DNA from: a virus
IMG/VR virus record: IMGVR_UViG_3300034012_003212
Coordinates: 124,001-188,000 of that record
Strand: one strand, 5' to 3'
Length of the DNA stretch: 64,000 nt
Below, piece after piece: positions 25,926 through 34,115 of this stretch. Under the pieces are notes generated by a model, which was given only the letters and a program-made list of their open reading frames with translations, made no database searches and was not told the DNA's origin. Each line of letters opens with the position of its first letter. Position 1 is the first letter of the stretch. The position numbers and the translations under genes were made by a program.

Positions 25926-26543
25926 ATGTTTTTAAACGCCAGATATAACCAGTTCAAGTTTTTCCTCCCGAAGGATTTTCTCTACAGATCAGTCGAAGAG
26001 AAATACGAGGATCACCTTAAGCAGATGTCAGTGCCGTACAAATCTGTGATAGATTTTCTCAATTCTACTATAAAGTCCATAACTTTTCCTGGAGTTCAGG
26101 GCGGGGGCACTGTTACGCAATACCAAGCAGCAAAACGCGTGAATTACCGGCAAGCGTTCAAGTTCAATCAGATAGTGAACCGAGATTTTACAGTAACATT
26201 CAGGATGGTAGATGCATATCTCAACTACTGGCTCATGTATGAACAGCTGATGAAATACACAAATTACGAGGACGAGGATGTGGCACAACAGCTTGATGTT
26301 CCGCTTATTAACAATGAATTCTTCCCCGACTTTGAGGTGCAATATCTGACGAGCGATGGGGAGGTTGGAATTCTGCAAAGGCTCAGGCAGATAGTGTACA
26401 CTGGAATAAGTGACTTGACACCATCGTACAACGATATATCAAATGCGACGAGGGACTTCACATGCAGGTTTTCGTTTAACTATCTTGAGCTCCAGGTCCA
26501 TCCGATGAGCTACGATTACAACAACATGAACATATACAAATAA
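25926..26543 (+). CDS. Tail-tube-like structural protein
   Basis: 205 residues with an alternating pattern of strands: SITFPGVQ, NRDFTVTFRMVDAYLNYWLM, then FEVQYLT and a final RFSFNYLELQV. Paired strands ending in a V-T-F-R then Y-L-N-Y-W helix recall phage tail tube (gp19) or tube-associated baseplate proteins (gp54), but the match is weak. It lies 20 bases after the ligase-like gene and one base before the next gene. Confidence 0.4.
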   Translation: MFLNARYNQFKFFLPKDFLYRSVEEKYEDHLKQMSVPYKSVIDFLNSTIKSITFPGVQGGGTVTQYQAAKRVNYRQAFKFNQIVNRDFTVTFRMVDAYLNYWLMYEQLMKYTNYEDEDVAQQLDVPLINNEFFPDFEVQYLTSDGEVGILQRLRQIVYTGISDLTPSYNDISNATRDFTCRFSFNYLELQVHPMSYDYNNMNIYK

Positions 26544-26544
26544 G

Positions 26545-26787
26545 ATGCTAGAAGTAAACTACAGAGACTATGTGCTGCACAGGAAAGATAACCTACTGAA
26601 CCGAGGTTATGATTGGAGAGGGAACATACTCAAAAGGAGTATTAGTCCTTACTTTTTTTCAAGTCTTACTCGGACATTGACCATTCTTCAGCTCGAGAGG
26701 ATGCTTAATTACATACTCGATTCGGTGAAGATAATCAAAAAGAGCTTCTACTGGACGTATGAGAAAAGCTTCAGGGACTTCAATTGA
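26545..26787 (+). CDS. Small protein, unknown (possible tail accessory)
   Basis: 80 residues with many Arg, Leu and Tyr. It starts one base after the tail-like gene, so it is probably co-translated and may help tail or baseplate assembly. No domain is visible. Confidence 0.55.
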   Translation: MLEVNYRDYVLHRKDNLLNRGYDWRGNILKRSISPYFFSSLTRTLTILQLERMLNYILDSVKIIKKSFYWTYEKSFRDFN

Positions 26788-26805
26788 TTTTAGAGGTGTT
26801 GGACT

Positions 26806-27366
26806 ATGAGAAAAAAGATACTGTTGTCCAAGAGTCAAGGGGATGTGACTATAGAACCCTGGCTCAGGGGTTTGGGGTTTGAGGTAGTGCCTCCTGGCAC
26901 AAGAGTGGATTCTTGGCTGCATGGAGTCGTTATAGGTGGAGGTTCTGATCCTAACAAGAAGGACGAGAAGAGGGACCGTTTAGAGCATGAACTTGTGATC
27001 ATGGCAGTAAAGGAAAGGATACCATGTCTTGGAATATGCCGCGGATCTGAAATCGTCTCGCTCTGGGGTAATGGAAGGTTGGAACCCATGTCAGATCAAC
27101 AGGCGCCATCACACAGGAATACTTGGCATGACGTTGTTGTGGATTACAGGACAATAAAGGGAGTCCTTAAACTATGGAGCAATCACCACCTTAAATTTGT
27201 AGATCCTGGAAAAATGAGAGCATGTGCCTGGTCCGGGGATGGTCTCATCGAAGCACTGATAAAAGAGGATGATAGAGTCCTAGGAGTTCTATGGCACCCT
27301 GAGAAGAGCGATGATGACGGAATAAGCAGTGTGGTTCCCTGGTTAGAATGGGTACACTCGCGTTAG
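26806..27366 (+). CDS. Class I glutamine amidotransferase-like protein (peptidase C26 type)
   Basis: A 186-residue stand-alone glutaminase domain. The nucleophile is in PCLGICRGSEIV (Cys about 71), and the His-Glu pair is in LWHPEKSDD near the C-terminus. GVVIGGGSDP supplies the oxyanion-hole strand. Such domains release ammonia from Gln for a partner synthase, or hydrolyse gamma-glutamyl bonds. No synthase is adjacent, so the partner is unknown; nucleotide, base or sugar amination are options. GAGGTG before the ATG is a good Shine-Dalgarno. Confidence 0.82.
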   Translation: MRKKILLSKSQGDVTIEPWLRGLGFEVVPPGTRVDSWLHGVVIGGGSDPNKKDEKRDRLEHELVIMAVKERIPCLGICRGSEIVSLWGNGRLEPMSDQQAPSHRNTWHDVVVDYRTIKGVLKLWSNHHLKFVDPGKMRACAWSGDGLIEALIKEDDRVLGVLWHPEKSDDDGISSVVPWLEWVHSR

Positions 27367-27378
27367 TACTAATGCGTC

Positions 27379-28191
27379 CTAGTAGTCTTCATCTTCTTCT
27401 TCTTCATCATCGTCGTCTCCCACAGAAAATCTACCCTGCATAACATCCCTACAGAAACCATATTGGTTCATCTCATAATCACCGAAGAAGAAACTATCTG
27501 TTTTTATTTGTTCCGTAGATAGCAAAGATGCCAGTTCTTCAAGCTGCCAATCATCATCTCTACGATATATGTCTTCCATTGCCCTTTCATAATCACGTGC
27601 ACTGTGGACTTCTTCAACTACATTAAAAATTGTGCATGATACTATTGTGCCATCTCCTAGATCAATTTTTTCAATAAAAATGTAATCAAAACTAAGTGAA
27701 AGATCCCCTATGAATGATTGTCTATCTATGATCAATTTATTTCCAGAAAATTCTAACTCTAGGCAGTAACAAACGTCCATCCTAAGAGAACCCGATGATA
27801 TTATGGTATTTGCAACTATTGGGAAATCAAAACTGTGAGTCCTATTTCCCACATATACCTCTCCATGCACACCCATTGTTTTTGGGACTGAAAAATTACT
27901 TCCTGTGTTTCTTAAATTAACACGGGTGCCCTGACGCACTTTAATAGTATTGACTTTGTTTTCAGATATGTTTTTCATCTTTCGGTTTACCCTACTTTTT
28001 TTTGAATTCCATGGAAAGTTTTTAGCTGATATTCCCTTAGGACCCAATCCCCTTTCCATCCAACTTGCATACTCACCTGCAATTTTCTTTTTCTTTTTAC
28101 CTTTTATGTCATACAGTGATTTTTCCAGATCTATCTCATCATTTTTCATTCCAATATTTATGAGTCTTGATTTCTTTGGTCTACTTTTCAT
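27379..28191 (-). CDS. Unknown protein with basic N-terminus and acidic tail
   Basis: 270 residues from ATG 28191. The first 90 residues are very rich in Lys and Arg, a middle region has strand-rich segments (SVPKTMGVHGEVYV, SLRMDVCYCLELEF), and the C-terminus ends in a run of Asp and Glu. The strand-rich part faintly recalls the LRR-like proteins at 56132-57090. It is divergent from bS21 across the palindrome at 28264. No function is assigned. Confidence 0.6.
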   Translation of the reverse strand: MKSRPKKSRLINIGMKNDEIDLEKSLYDIKGKKKKKIAGEYASWMERGLGPKGISAKNFPWNSKKSRVNRKMKNISENKVNTIKVRQGTRVNLRNTGSNFSVPKTMGVHGEVYVGNRTHSFDFPIVANTIISSGSLRMDVCYCLELEFSGNKLIIDRQSFIGDLSLSFDYIFIEKIDLGDGTIVSCTIFNVVEEVHSARDYERAMEDIYRRDDDWQLEELASLLSTEQIKTDSFFFGDYEMNQYGFCRDVMQGRFSVGDDDDEEEEDEDY

Positions 28192-28263
28192 GATCTGTTT
28201 GTTTTTTGGGATACGCTGCTGGCAATTAACAATACATTCTGTTTTGAATAGAATCGTTATGTG

Positions 28264-28273
28264 GATATATATC
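28264..28273. promoter_or_regulatory. Palindromic GATATATATC box between divergent genes
   Basis: The late-type box reads the same on both strands and could drive both bS21 and the unknown gene ending at 27379. Confidence 0.4.
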
Positions 28274-28303
28274 ACCAGATGTACAATATAACAGAAATAG
28301 TAT

Positions 28304-28522
28304 ATGAACGATAGATCGATGGGCAACATGGGCGTTACTGTTGCAAAAGGGGAATCCATAGATAAAGCGCTTCGCCGGTTTAAGCGTAAGGTAGATTCAA
28401 CAAAGGTACTTAAAGAATACAAAGAAAGACAAGAATACACAAAACCTAGTATTAAGAAAAGACTGAAGAAGATGAGAGCAAAGCAGCGTCAGAGGGAAAT
28501 CGATATGTACTCTGCTGATTGA
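28304..28522 (+). CDS. rpsU: Ribosomal protein bS21 homologue
   Basis: 72 residues; VTVAKGESIDKALRRFKRKV is the bS21 core, followed by YKERQEYTKPSIKKRLKKM and a basic tail. bS21 binds the small subunit next to the 3' end of 16S rRNA and affects start-site choice. The YTKPS-x-K-K-R stretch resembles Bacteroidota bS21. Large phages are known to carry bS21, probably to favour their own mRNAs. The start could be ATG 28304, 28319 or 28328; the last gives the usual bS21 N-terminus. Confidence 0.9.
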   Translation: MNDRSMGNMGVTVAKGESIDKALRRFKRKVDSTKVLKEYKERQEYTKPSIKKRLKKMRAKQRQREIDMYSAD

Positions 28523-28556
28523 TGTGGTGTTTACCGAAAAATAAAATAACAACTGT

Positions 28557-29630
28557 ATGTCAATAGGATTCACTAAAGATTTTGATACATCGCATTTTAA
28601 TGAACAGGAGTTCGTCAGGGCGTGGGGGTCTATATCTTCACTTGGAAAAGATTTCGTAAAGGAGATGAAGAGCAACATCGGAACCGATATTGTTCTCAGA
28701 GAAGGTATAAGCAATAATTCCGTGATCTATGCGAAAGCATCTCTTTTCCTATTGGGGTACAGCCAGGTAAATGATGGGGATTCTGAGAACTACTTTGATA
28801 AGTATACCGGAGATGCGGTTGAAAAATTCAAAAAGCTGTATAGTGATGAGTTCGAGACGATAGACGTCAATAGGAACATAGACTCTGAATTTTTTAACGC
28901 ATTGTCGAACGTGTTTTCGATGACAGATTCAAATGCGGTCACGATGTTAAAAAAGGAACTTGATTCAAGAAATCCTGTAAATCAACAAGACCAGGGATAT
29001 AAAGGAGATTCAGGGGATTTAGAGAAAATAGGAAAGAATGATTCGACTGCTTTGCAGAAGATGATTTCGACCGGAGTGATTGCCCATCCAGACTTTCAAC
29101 AAACGAGGATAGTTTTACCAAAACCGTCTGGAAAATACGAAGAAGAATTAGTATATGGGGATAATTATCCTGCAAAAGATGAATATTTTTACTACGCAAA
29201 GCAGTCTGTTATATACAGTTACACGTACGATGGTGAAACACAAGTTAGCCCTAATTTTAAGGTAAAGGAATTCCGCTGTCCTATAACAGATATCATACTC
29301 ATAAATCCATTTCTTGTTGAAATACTTGAAAGGCTGAGGACCACATTCAATGGCAGATCTGTTAATATATTGAGTGGATACAGGAGCCCAAAATACAATG
29401 AAATTATCCGTAGGGATAGCATCCGTAAAGACGCAAACAAAAAGGGGAACGTCGCTATAAACTCTCAACATAAATTTGGAAATGCTGCAGATATTTTGAT
29501 AGATGGTGTTAAGCCTAGCGCAGTGTTTAAATTCCTTAACCCGTGGTGGCAAGGCGGTTTGGGGAAATATCCAGGTTTCACACACGTAGATGTAAGAAAT
29601 GAATTGGGATCTGGCCGATCCAGATGGTAA
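28557..29630 (+). CDS. M15-type peptidase with long N-terminal region (cell-wall endopeptidase)
   Basis: 357 residues. Residues about 235-357 are an M15 D-Ala-D-Ala carboxypeptidase-like domain: FRCPITD, LSGYRSPKYN, SQHKFGNAADI (zinc His and Asp) and GFTHVDVR (last zinc His). Such domains cut murein peptides. The first 230 residues are helical and unknown, perhaps for virion attachment. Together with the GH19 endolysin and the SLT-like protein, this gives three murein-acting enzymes in one window. Confidence 0.82.
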   Translation: MSIGFTKDFDTSHFNEQEFVRAWGSISSLGKDFVKEMKSNIGTDIVLREGISNNSVIYAKASLFLLGYSQVNDGDSENYFDKYTGDAVEKFKKLYSDEFETIDVNRNIDSEFFNALSNVFSMTDSNAVTMLKKELDSRNPVNQQDQGYKGDSGDLEKIGKNDSTALQKMISTGVIAHPDFQQTRIVLPKPSGKYEEELVYGDNYPAKDEYFYYAKQSVIYSYTYDGETQVSPNFKVKEFRCPITDIILINPFLVEILERLRTTFNGRSVNILSGYRSPKYNEIIRRDSIRKDANKKGNVAINSQHKFGNAADILIDGVKPSAVFKFLNPWWQGGLGKYPGFTHVDVRNELGSGRSRW

Positions 29631-29890
29631 TTAATAACGACTCTCATGATATGGATTTAGAAAAGGCCATAGACGCATACTATTCTGAAGATTCAAATCA
29701 GACATCCGAAAATTTTCTTGAGGCCTGTCAAATACTTATAGACACAGGTTTTTGGCTATTGATGGATAAAAATGTTGCACAGACGTGCACAATACTCATA
29801 GAAAAGGGAGTACTGCTACCCCCGGAAAAAGATCAGCGCATAGGCGATAGTGAATTTTTTGTAAAAGGTTTTCCACGCATCTTCCACTAA
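29624..29890 (+). CDS. Small protein, unknown
   Basis: 88 residues, acidic and helical. ATG 29624 overlaps the M15 gene end, suggesting coupling; an alternative start is ATG 29651. No domain is recognised. Confidence 0.5.
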   Translation: MVINNDSHDMDLEKAIDAYYSEDSNQTSENFLEACQILIDTGFWLLMDKNVAQTCTILIEKGVLLPPEKDQRIGDSEFFVKGFPRIFH

Positions 29891-29891
29891 T

Positions 29892-30167
29892 ATGAACATA
29901 ACAGTAAAAAGGTTCTATTCCAGCAGTTCATCACCGTGCAGTCTCCTGTCTCCTGTATTTGACCTCCTTCGAACGAGATTCCAAGGAGAAGTACAATTTG
30001 TTGACATCGATGTAAACATAGATAAAAATGAGAGTAAAATCTATGATGTTCGCGGTGTTCCTTTCGTTGTTGTAGAATCTTCAGGGAAAAAACTGAAGCA
30101 ACTTTCCGGAAAGTATGACTACCAATACTACGAGCAACATATACTAGAGTCGCTAGAATCCATTTAA
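29892..30167 (+). CDS. Thioredoxin-like protein missing the first active-site cysteine
   Basis: 91 residues with the thioredoxin pattern: strand, active-site loop YSSSSSPCSLLSP, then VQFVDIDVNID and the cis-Pro turn VRGVPFVVV. The loop keeps P-C but the first Cys of C-x-x-C is Ser. A one-cysteine protein cannot do a normal dithiol exchange; glutathione-type or binding roles remain. It lies just upstream of thyX, and NrdJ is also encoded in the window, but a redox link is only inference. Confidence 0.65.
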   Translation: MNITVKRFYSSSSSPCSLLSPVFDLLRTRFQGEVQFVDIDVNIDKNESKIYDVRGVPFVVVESSGKKLKQLSGKYDYQYYEQHILESLESI

Positions 30168-30188
30168 CCTACGTGTAGTATCAATAAT

Positions 30189-30884
30189 ATGAATGTAAAG
30201 TTTGTATCCATAACTTCTTCTGATGTGCAGGATGAGGACGGAAACCATTTCTCTCCGGAAGAATTCATAGTATACATCGCAAGGGTTAGTAATCCTTCAA
30301 ATCAGATGAACAGGGAAACCTCTGATAGGCTACTACGATATCTCATACAGCATAAACACTGGTCTCCGTTTGAGTTTGTTGATATGACCGTCGAGATAAC
30401 AACAAGAAGAAGTATAGCAGCTCAGATATTACGGCATAAGAGTTTTTCTTTCCAGGAATTCAGTATGCGATATAGCAATGCTCAGGAGATAGAAGAAATT
30501 GAGCTCCGCAAACAGGCCGAAAAGAATCGACAGTCTTCGACTGAATCCTTCGATCCTATACTTGATAATGTGGTTCTTGGAGAACATGGTAGTGAAGGGG
30601 GGATAAAGGCATCCGATGCCATAAGCACATTCCTTGAATCTTCCATGAAATTATACGCAGAATTACTAAGAGCGGGAGTTGCGCGGGAAGTTGCAAGAGA
30701 CATTCTGCCTCTTGCGACAGAGACTCGAATGTACATGAAAGGGAGTGTGAGAAGCTGGATACACTACCTCGAGTTACGAATGAAGAGCGATACACAAAAA
30801 GAACACAGGGAGATTGCAGAAAGCATCTACTCGATATTCAAAGAAAAGTTTCCTATCATACACAGATCTTTATCCAAAGACTGA
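30189..30884 (+). CDS. thyX: Flavin-dependent thymidylate synthase
   Basis: A 231-residue ThyX that methylates dUMP to dTMP using FAD, NADPH and methylenetetrahydrofolate. The signature is RHKSFSFQEFSMRY, matching R-H-R-x2-S-x4-S-x-R with Lys in the third place. The C-terminal ETRMYMKGSVRSWIHYLELR is the other conserved ThyX block. It would complete the dUTP to dUMP to dTTP route begun by dut. ThyX does not need a separate dihydrofolate reductase. Confidence 0.93.
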   Translation: MNVKFVSITSSDVQDEDGNHFSPEEFIVYIARVSNPSNQMNRETSDRLLRYLIQHKHWSPFEFVDMTVEITTRRSIAAQILRHKSFSFQEFSMRYSNAQEIEEIELRKQAEKNRQSSTESFDPILDNVVLGEHGSEGGIKASDAISTFLESSMKLYAELLRAGVAREVARDILPLATETRMYMKGSVRSWIHYLELRMKSDTQKEHREIAESIYSIFKEKFPIIHRSLSKD

Positions 30885-30914
30885 TTTTTTTTGTAATTTA
30901 TACAGGATTACCTT

Positions 30915-31175
30915 ATGCTAGACATTCAGCAGCTTATTGCCCTAGAATTCTTTATCGGTGTATTTGCATTTTTGGCATGGAAATGCTACAGCTATGTAAA
31001 AAGTTTATCGGAAGATATCATCAAAATCGAAGGTATCTTATACGATTTTTCTGAGAAACTCACTGAAATCTCAGATATCGCTAGTAAGGATCGCAAAGAA
31101 TTGCTAGATATAATACGGAACACAAATCAGGATGTATATGAGAGGATAATACACATAGAAAGAGAATTACGATAG
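30915..31175 (+). CDS. Small single-span membrane protein with coiled coil
   Basis: 86 residues: one N-terminal hydrophobic segment (ALEFFIGVFAFLAW) and then a charged helix likely to form a coiled coil. No family recognised. The layout is like an inner-membrane spanin, but no partner was seen. Confidence 0.55.
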   Translation: MLDIQQLIALEFFIGVFAFLAWKCYSYVKSLSEDIIKIEGILYDFSEKLTEISDIASKDRKELLDIIRNTNQDVYERIIHIERELR

Positions 31176-31231
31176 TAGATTTAGGATTTACCATAAAAGA
31201 ACAGATCATTTAACAAAATTTTTATTAGTAT

Positions 31232-31468
31232 ATGCACTACTTAGCTAAAGTGAAGTTTGAGTTCACAGACGAGAATGAAAAGAAGAAGACAAAGACGAGA
31301 AAATACATCGTCGAAGCTGTGTCAGTTGGTGATGCCGAGATGATTGTACACGAAAACCTTAAGGATATGGCGGTCATAGGTTTTACTGTTACGACAATCG
31401 GAGAGTTTGAGATCGAGGAATACCTCACAAAGGAAACTGCTAAAAATAGAAAGTACGGACAATCATGA
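31232..31468 (+). CDS. DUF4494-like small protein
   Basis: 78 residues: YLAKVKFEFTDENEKKKTKT, then YIVEAVSVGDAEMIV. This pattern (strand, Lys-rich turn, Y-x-V-(D/E)-A-x-S-x-x-(E/D)-A-E) resembles DUF4494, a family of unknown role mostly from Bacteroidota. It overlaps the next small gene by four bases. Confidence 0.5.
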   Translation: MHYLAKVKFEFTDENEKKKTKTRKYIVEAVSVGDAEMIVHENLKDMAVIGFTVTTIGEFEIEEYLTKETAKNRKYGQS

Positions 31469-31641
31469 TTACGGTAATTTTTGTAATAACGATCGTTATG
31501 CTGTACGTTACATGGCAAGATTCCCGTGAAACGTACAGATGTATCAAGCAACTCGAGGATAGGATCCACGCGCTGGAACAAAAAGAAAAATCCGATATGT
31601 CGATGAGGTCATCGTTGCATGCAGATATACTAAAATCATGA
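31465..31641 (+). CDS. Very small membrane protein with coiled-coil tail
   Basis: 58 residues: MITVIFVITIVMLYVTW is a membrane anchor and the rest (CIKQLEDRIHALEQKEK) is helical. The start overlaps the stop of the DUF4494-like gene and its own stop overlaps the next start, so it is translated in series. Confidence 0.6.
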   Translation: MITVIFVITIVMLYVTWQDSRETYRCIKQLEDRIHALEQKEKSDMSMRSSLHADILKS

Positions 31642-32348
31642 TGCACAACCCATCCATTTATTACCATATATTCTGCCACGATGGATGGAAGGATATGTTC
31701 CAGGAACAGCTGTTAAAGATCGTATCAAGCGGCCTGTTGTACGAGTGCAGATCCTTATGTTTTTCCGTTGTCGGCTACACAGAAGATGACCTTAAATGGA
31801 TAAATGGAGTTTCTTCGAACATAGAAAATTCCAGGGTCCATGCAGTCGATAGTAGTATATGGCATCTGCAAGAACGCGCAACACTTCTAAACATGCACAG
31901 AGAATGCGGAAGCGATAGAGATGGAGACTGGCCAATTCTTTACATGCACATGAAAGGCCTGACTCGAAGGGGGTATAATAGCGATATGTGGAGGATCTAT
32001 ATGGATCATTTCAATATCTCTGAATGGAGAAGAGCCGTAAAGAAATTGCAGGAAGGTTTTCTTGCGTATGGGGTCAACCTCAGGGATGATACCGAAGAGC
32101 ACTTTCACAAAAAATACCTCCACTATAGCGGTAATATGTGGTGGTCCAGGGCATCTCACATACGATCACTCAATACGGATTTCATAAAAGATCAAAGCAC
32201 CTGGCTTTCCAGGTGGAATTCTGAATTTTGGATAGGAACCAACGGGGATCGTGAAAGGTTCTTCTGCATACATGAATCAGGCGTCGATCACTACAAAGAA
32301 CCATACGAAGTGTGTAATTACATCTCTCTAAAAAGATTGGAGATATAG
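31638..32348 (+). CDS. Glycosyltransferase-like protein
   Basis: 236 residues. HYSGNMWWSRASHIRSL (about 161-177) is a motif of a bacterial and phage glycan-associated family in which the H-(F/Y)-S-G-N-x-W-W stretch is conserved, and YMHMKGLT (about 102) is another common piece. Sugar transfer is likely but the donor is unknown. It opens the sugar cluster, starting at either of two adjacent ATGs. Confidence 0.6.
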   Translation: MMHNPSIYYHIFCHDGWKDMFQEQLLKIVSSGLLYECRSLCFSVVGYTEDDLKWINGVSSNIENSRVHAVDSSIWHLQERATLLNMHRECGSDRDGDWPILYMHMKGLTRRGYNSDMWRIYMDHFNISEWRRAVKKLQEGFLAYGVNLRDDTEEHFHKKYLHYSGNMWWSRASHIRSLNTDFIKDQSTWLSRWNSEFWIGTNGDRERFFCIHESGVDHYKEPYEVCNYISLKRLEI

Positions 32349-32349
32349 A

Positions 32350-32580
32350 GTGTACAACAATTTCATCTCAGTTGACGGAAAGAAACTGGAGGTAAAGTTC
32401 ACAGTCAATCGTCCCATAACAGACGAGGAAAAAAACATGCTAATGGAAAGAAACCCTCTTGTGAACATAGTTGTCAGAGATGTTGCGGGTAGCATGTATT
32501 TCTGCCGTGAATGCGAAGATGCAGATTTCAGGGAAATCACAGAAGATAGTGTACCCCAGAAAATTTTGCAAGAAGGCTAA
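32350..32580 (+). CDS. Small protein, unknown
   Basis: 76 residues beginning at GTG 32350, one base after the preceding stop. It has one C-x-x-C (FCRECED) but no second pair. No family recognised. Confidence 0.5.
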   Translation: MYNNFISVDGKKLEVKFTVNRPITDEEKNMLMERNPLVNIVVRDVAGSMYFCRECEDADFREITEDSVPQKILQEG

Positions 32581-32609
32581 AAATATTTTTTTTGTATTCG
32601 TGGATGTGT

Positions 32610-32617
32610 TATGTTTG
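32610..32617 (+). promoter_or_regulatory. TATGTTTG promoter-like box
   Basis: TATGTTTGCATC here repeats the word found in the three CAP leaders. It lies 35 bases before the DUF932-like ATG. Confidence 0.45.
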
Positions 32618-32652
32618 CATCAACATTTTTCCACAACCAAAGGAGTATTTTT

Positions 32653-33777
32653 ATGGAAAAGCAAGAAGCCTTGAGCATCCTAGAATCAAATAAGGATGCA
32701 TGGTTCAATGACGATTCTTCATGCAAAGTGCTGAAAGGATCTGACATTCATCTCGTAGAGAGCGGTATTGCGATAAGCGGAATGCCTGCGACAAAAAAAG
32801 CCATCGACAAACTCTTATCCAGGATGGGCTTGAATAACAAGTTCATGGATTACAAGAATCTGAGCGATGTCGGAGTAAAAAGATTCAATGAGACGATGGA
32901 CAACATCGTTGATTGGAACAAAGACCGGAAATTGTTGGCATACATAGACAACAAAAAAATTGTTGACATTGTTCCATGTAACCCGTCCCAAGATTTTCAG
33001 AAGAACGAACACCTCAATGTCATCTACAATGAGATCAGGGAGAACATAGAACTTCTCACTGATGATAAGATTGTCGATAATTTCAAAATTGACACAGAAT
33101 CAAAAGAGATAAAGGTTTCCCTTGTTTCTCCTGATTCAAAATTCGCAATGTTGAAAGAAGATGAGTGGGTTCTTGGGTCCCTCATAGGTGCGAGTCTATC
33201 GGGCGTTAGTTATTCTCCGTATTACGGAAGACTCGTCTGCATGAATGGGATGATTGACGGAATAAAACTGAGGAATAGTGTGATAAACGGAAAAAATCAC
33301 ACAACTGATGTTATGCGGACGTACATCGGAAGAGGCTTCAGGATGTCCGAAGCATCTAATGATCACATCCAGAAGATAGGAAGATCTTCGATAGAAACCC
33401 CGGCAAGTCTTGCGGAATATATGATGTTCAGAAATTTGATGTCTTCTCTCATGGATGATCGTGACGTCGAAGAAAGACAACCATTCCTCGATAAGGTATT
33501 TAGTATCCGTGAGGCGATCAATGCGTACGGATGCGATGTCACTAGCAAGAGCCGCACGTGGCAGCAGAGTGCACTTTCAGGACTTTCAGTATACGAACTA
33601 CTCAATGATATAACAAAATTCACGACACACGATAATACATTATCTGAAGAGAACCGTGTGATTATGAACAAAGAAGCTTCCAAGTGGTTCTTGCGATCAG
33701 CGTGGCACAATTTAGATGTAGCGCCTCGTGTTAACTTTTCAAAAAGTCCTACGTATAATGATAGTGTCCTTGTGTAA
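32653..33777 (+). CDS. DUF932-like phage/plasmid protein
   Basis: A 374-residue protein whose layout fits the DUF932 family found on phages and plasmids: a central FRMSEASND-type region with HTTDVMRTYIGRGF, then a helical segment and a WQQSALSGLSVYEL stretch. The family role is unknown; links to DNA uptake or repair have been proposed without proof. I start at ATG 32653 because AAGGAG lies just before it; the longer reading would start inside the promoter box. A terminator follows. Confidence 0.5.
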   Translation: MEKQEALSILESNKDAWFNDDSSCKVLKGSDIHLVESGIAISGMPATKKAIDKLLSRMGLNNKFMDYKNLSDVGVKRFNETMDNIVDWNKDRKLLAYIDNKKIVDIVPCNPSQDFQKNEHLNVIYNEIRENIELLTDDKIVDNFKIDTESKEIKVSLVSPDSKFAMLKEDEWVLGSLIGASLSGVSYSPYYGRLVCMNGMIDGIKLRNSVINGKNHTTDVMRTYIGRGFRMSEASNDHIQKIGRSSIETPASLAEYMMFRNLMSSLMDDRDVEERQPFLDKVFSIREAINAYGCDVTSKSRTWQQSALSGLSVYELLNDITKFTTHDNTLSEENRVIMNKEASKWFLRSAWHNLDVAPRVNFSKSPTYNDSVLV

Positions 33778-33791
33778 TAGGACTAAGATTT

Positions 33792-33877
33792 AAAAAACCC
33801 AGGGGTCCATTCACGATTCGGCTCCTTTGATCGTTGTAAAAAGTTATACCAACGAATGGACCCTGAAGGTTTTTTTC
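33792..33877. terminator. Large nested hairpin, probable two-way terminator
   Basis: Outer arms GGGTCCATTC and GAATGGACCC are flanked by A6 and T7, so either strand ends in a T-run. A second stem (TCGTTG with CAACGA) lies inside. The loop is unusually long for a plain terminator. Confidence 0.65.
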
Positions 33878-33903
33878 TGCAATAAAAATACAATTCAAAT
33901 AGC

Positions 33904-34080
33904 ATGGCAATAACATTCATCTTTTCGTTAATCGGCGTCCTCTTAATAGCAGCAGGTGCCGCTTTTTTAGTAGATCTCGCATTTTATAACGACGATGAAT
34001 ACATCGAAGATGTTATTATTCATGATGATCCTTATGATCAGGATGAAAGATTTGCCAATGTAGGAGATCCCGAAGAATAA
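33904..34080 (+). CDS. Very small membrane protein with acidic tail
   Basis: 58 residues: an N-terminal hydrophobic segment (FSLIGVLLIAAGAAFLV) and a strongly acidic C-terminus. It stands alone between a terminator and the next gene. No family recognised. Confidence 0.6.
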   Translation: MAITFIFSLIGVLLIAAGAAFLVDLAFYNDDEYIEDVIIHDDPYDQDERFANVGDPEE

Positions 34081-34115
34081 TATCCCCTATTCACTCCAGC
34101 AACACTTACCTTACA

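Noticed and set aside
27379-28440. Longer version of the unknown minus-strand gene
   Set aside because: Its extra N-terminus runs through the divergent promoter and into bS21; ATG 28191 is better.
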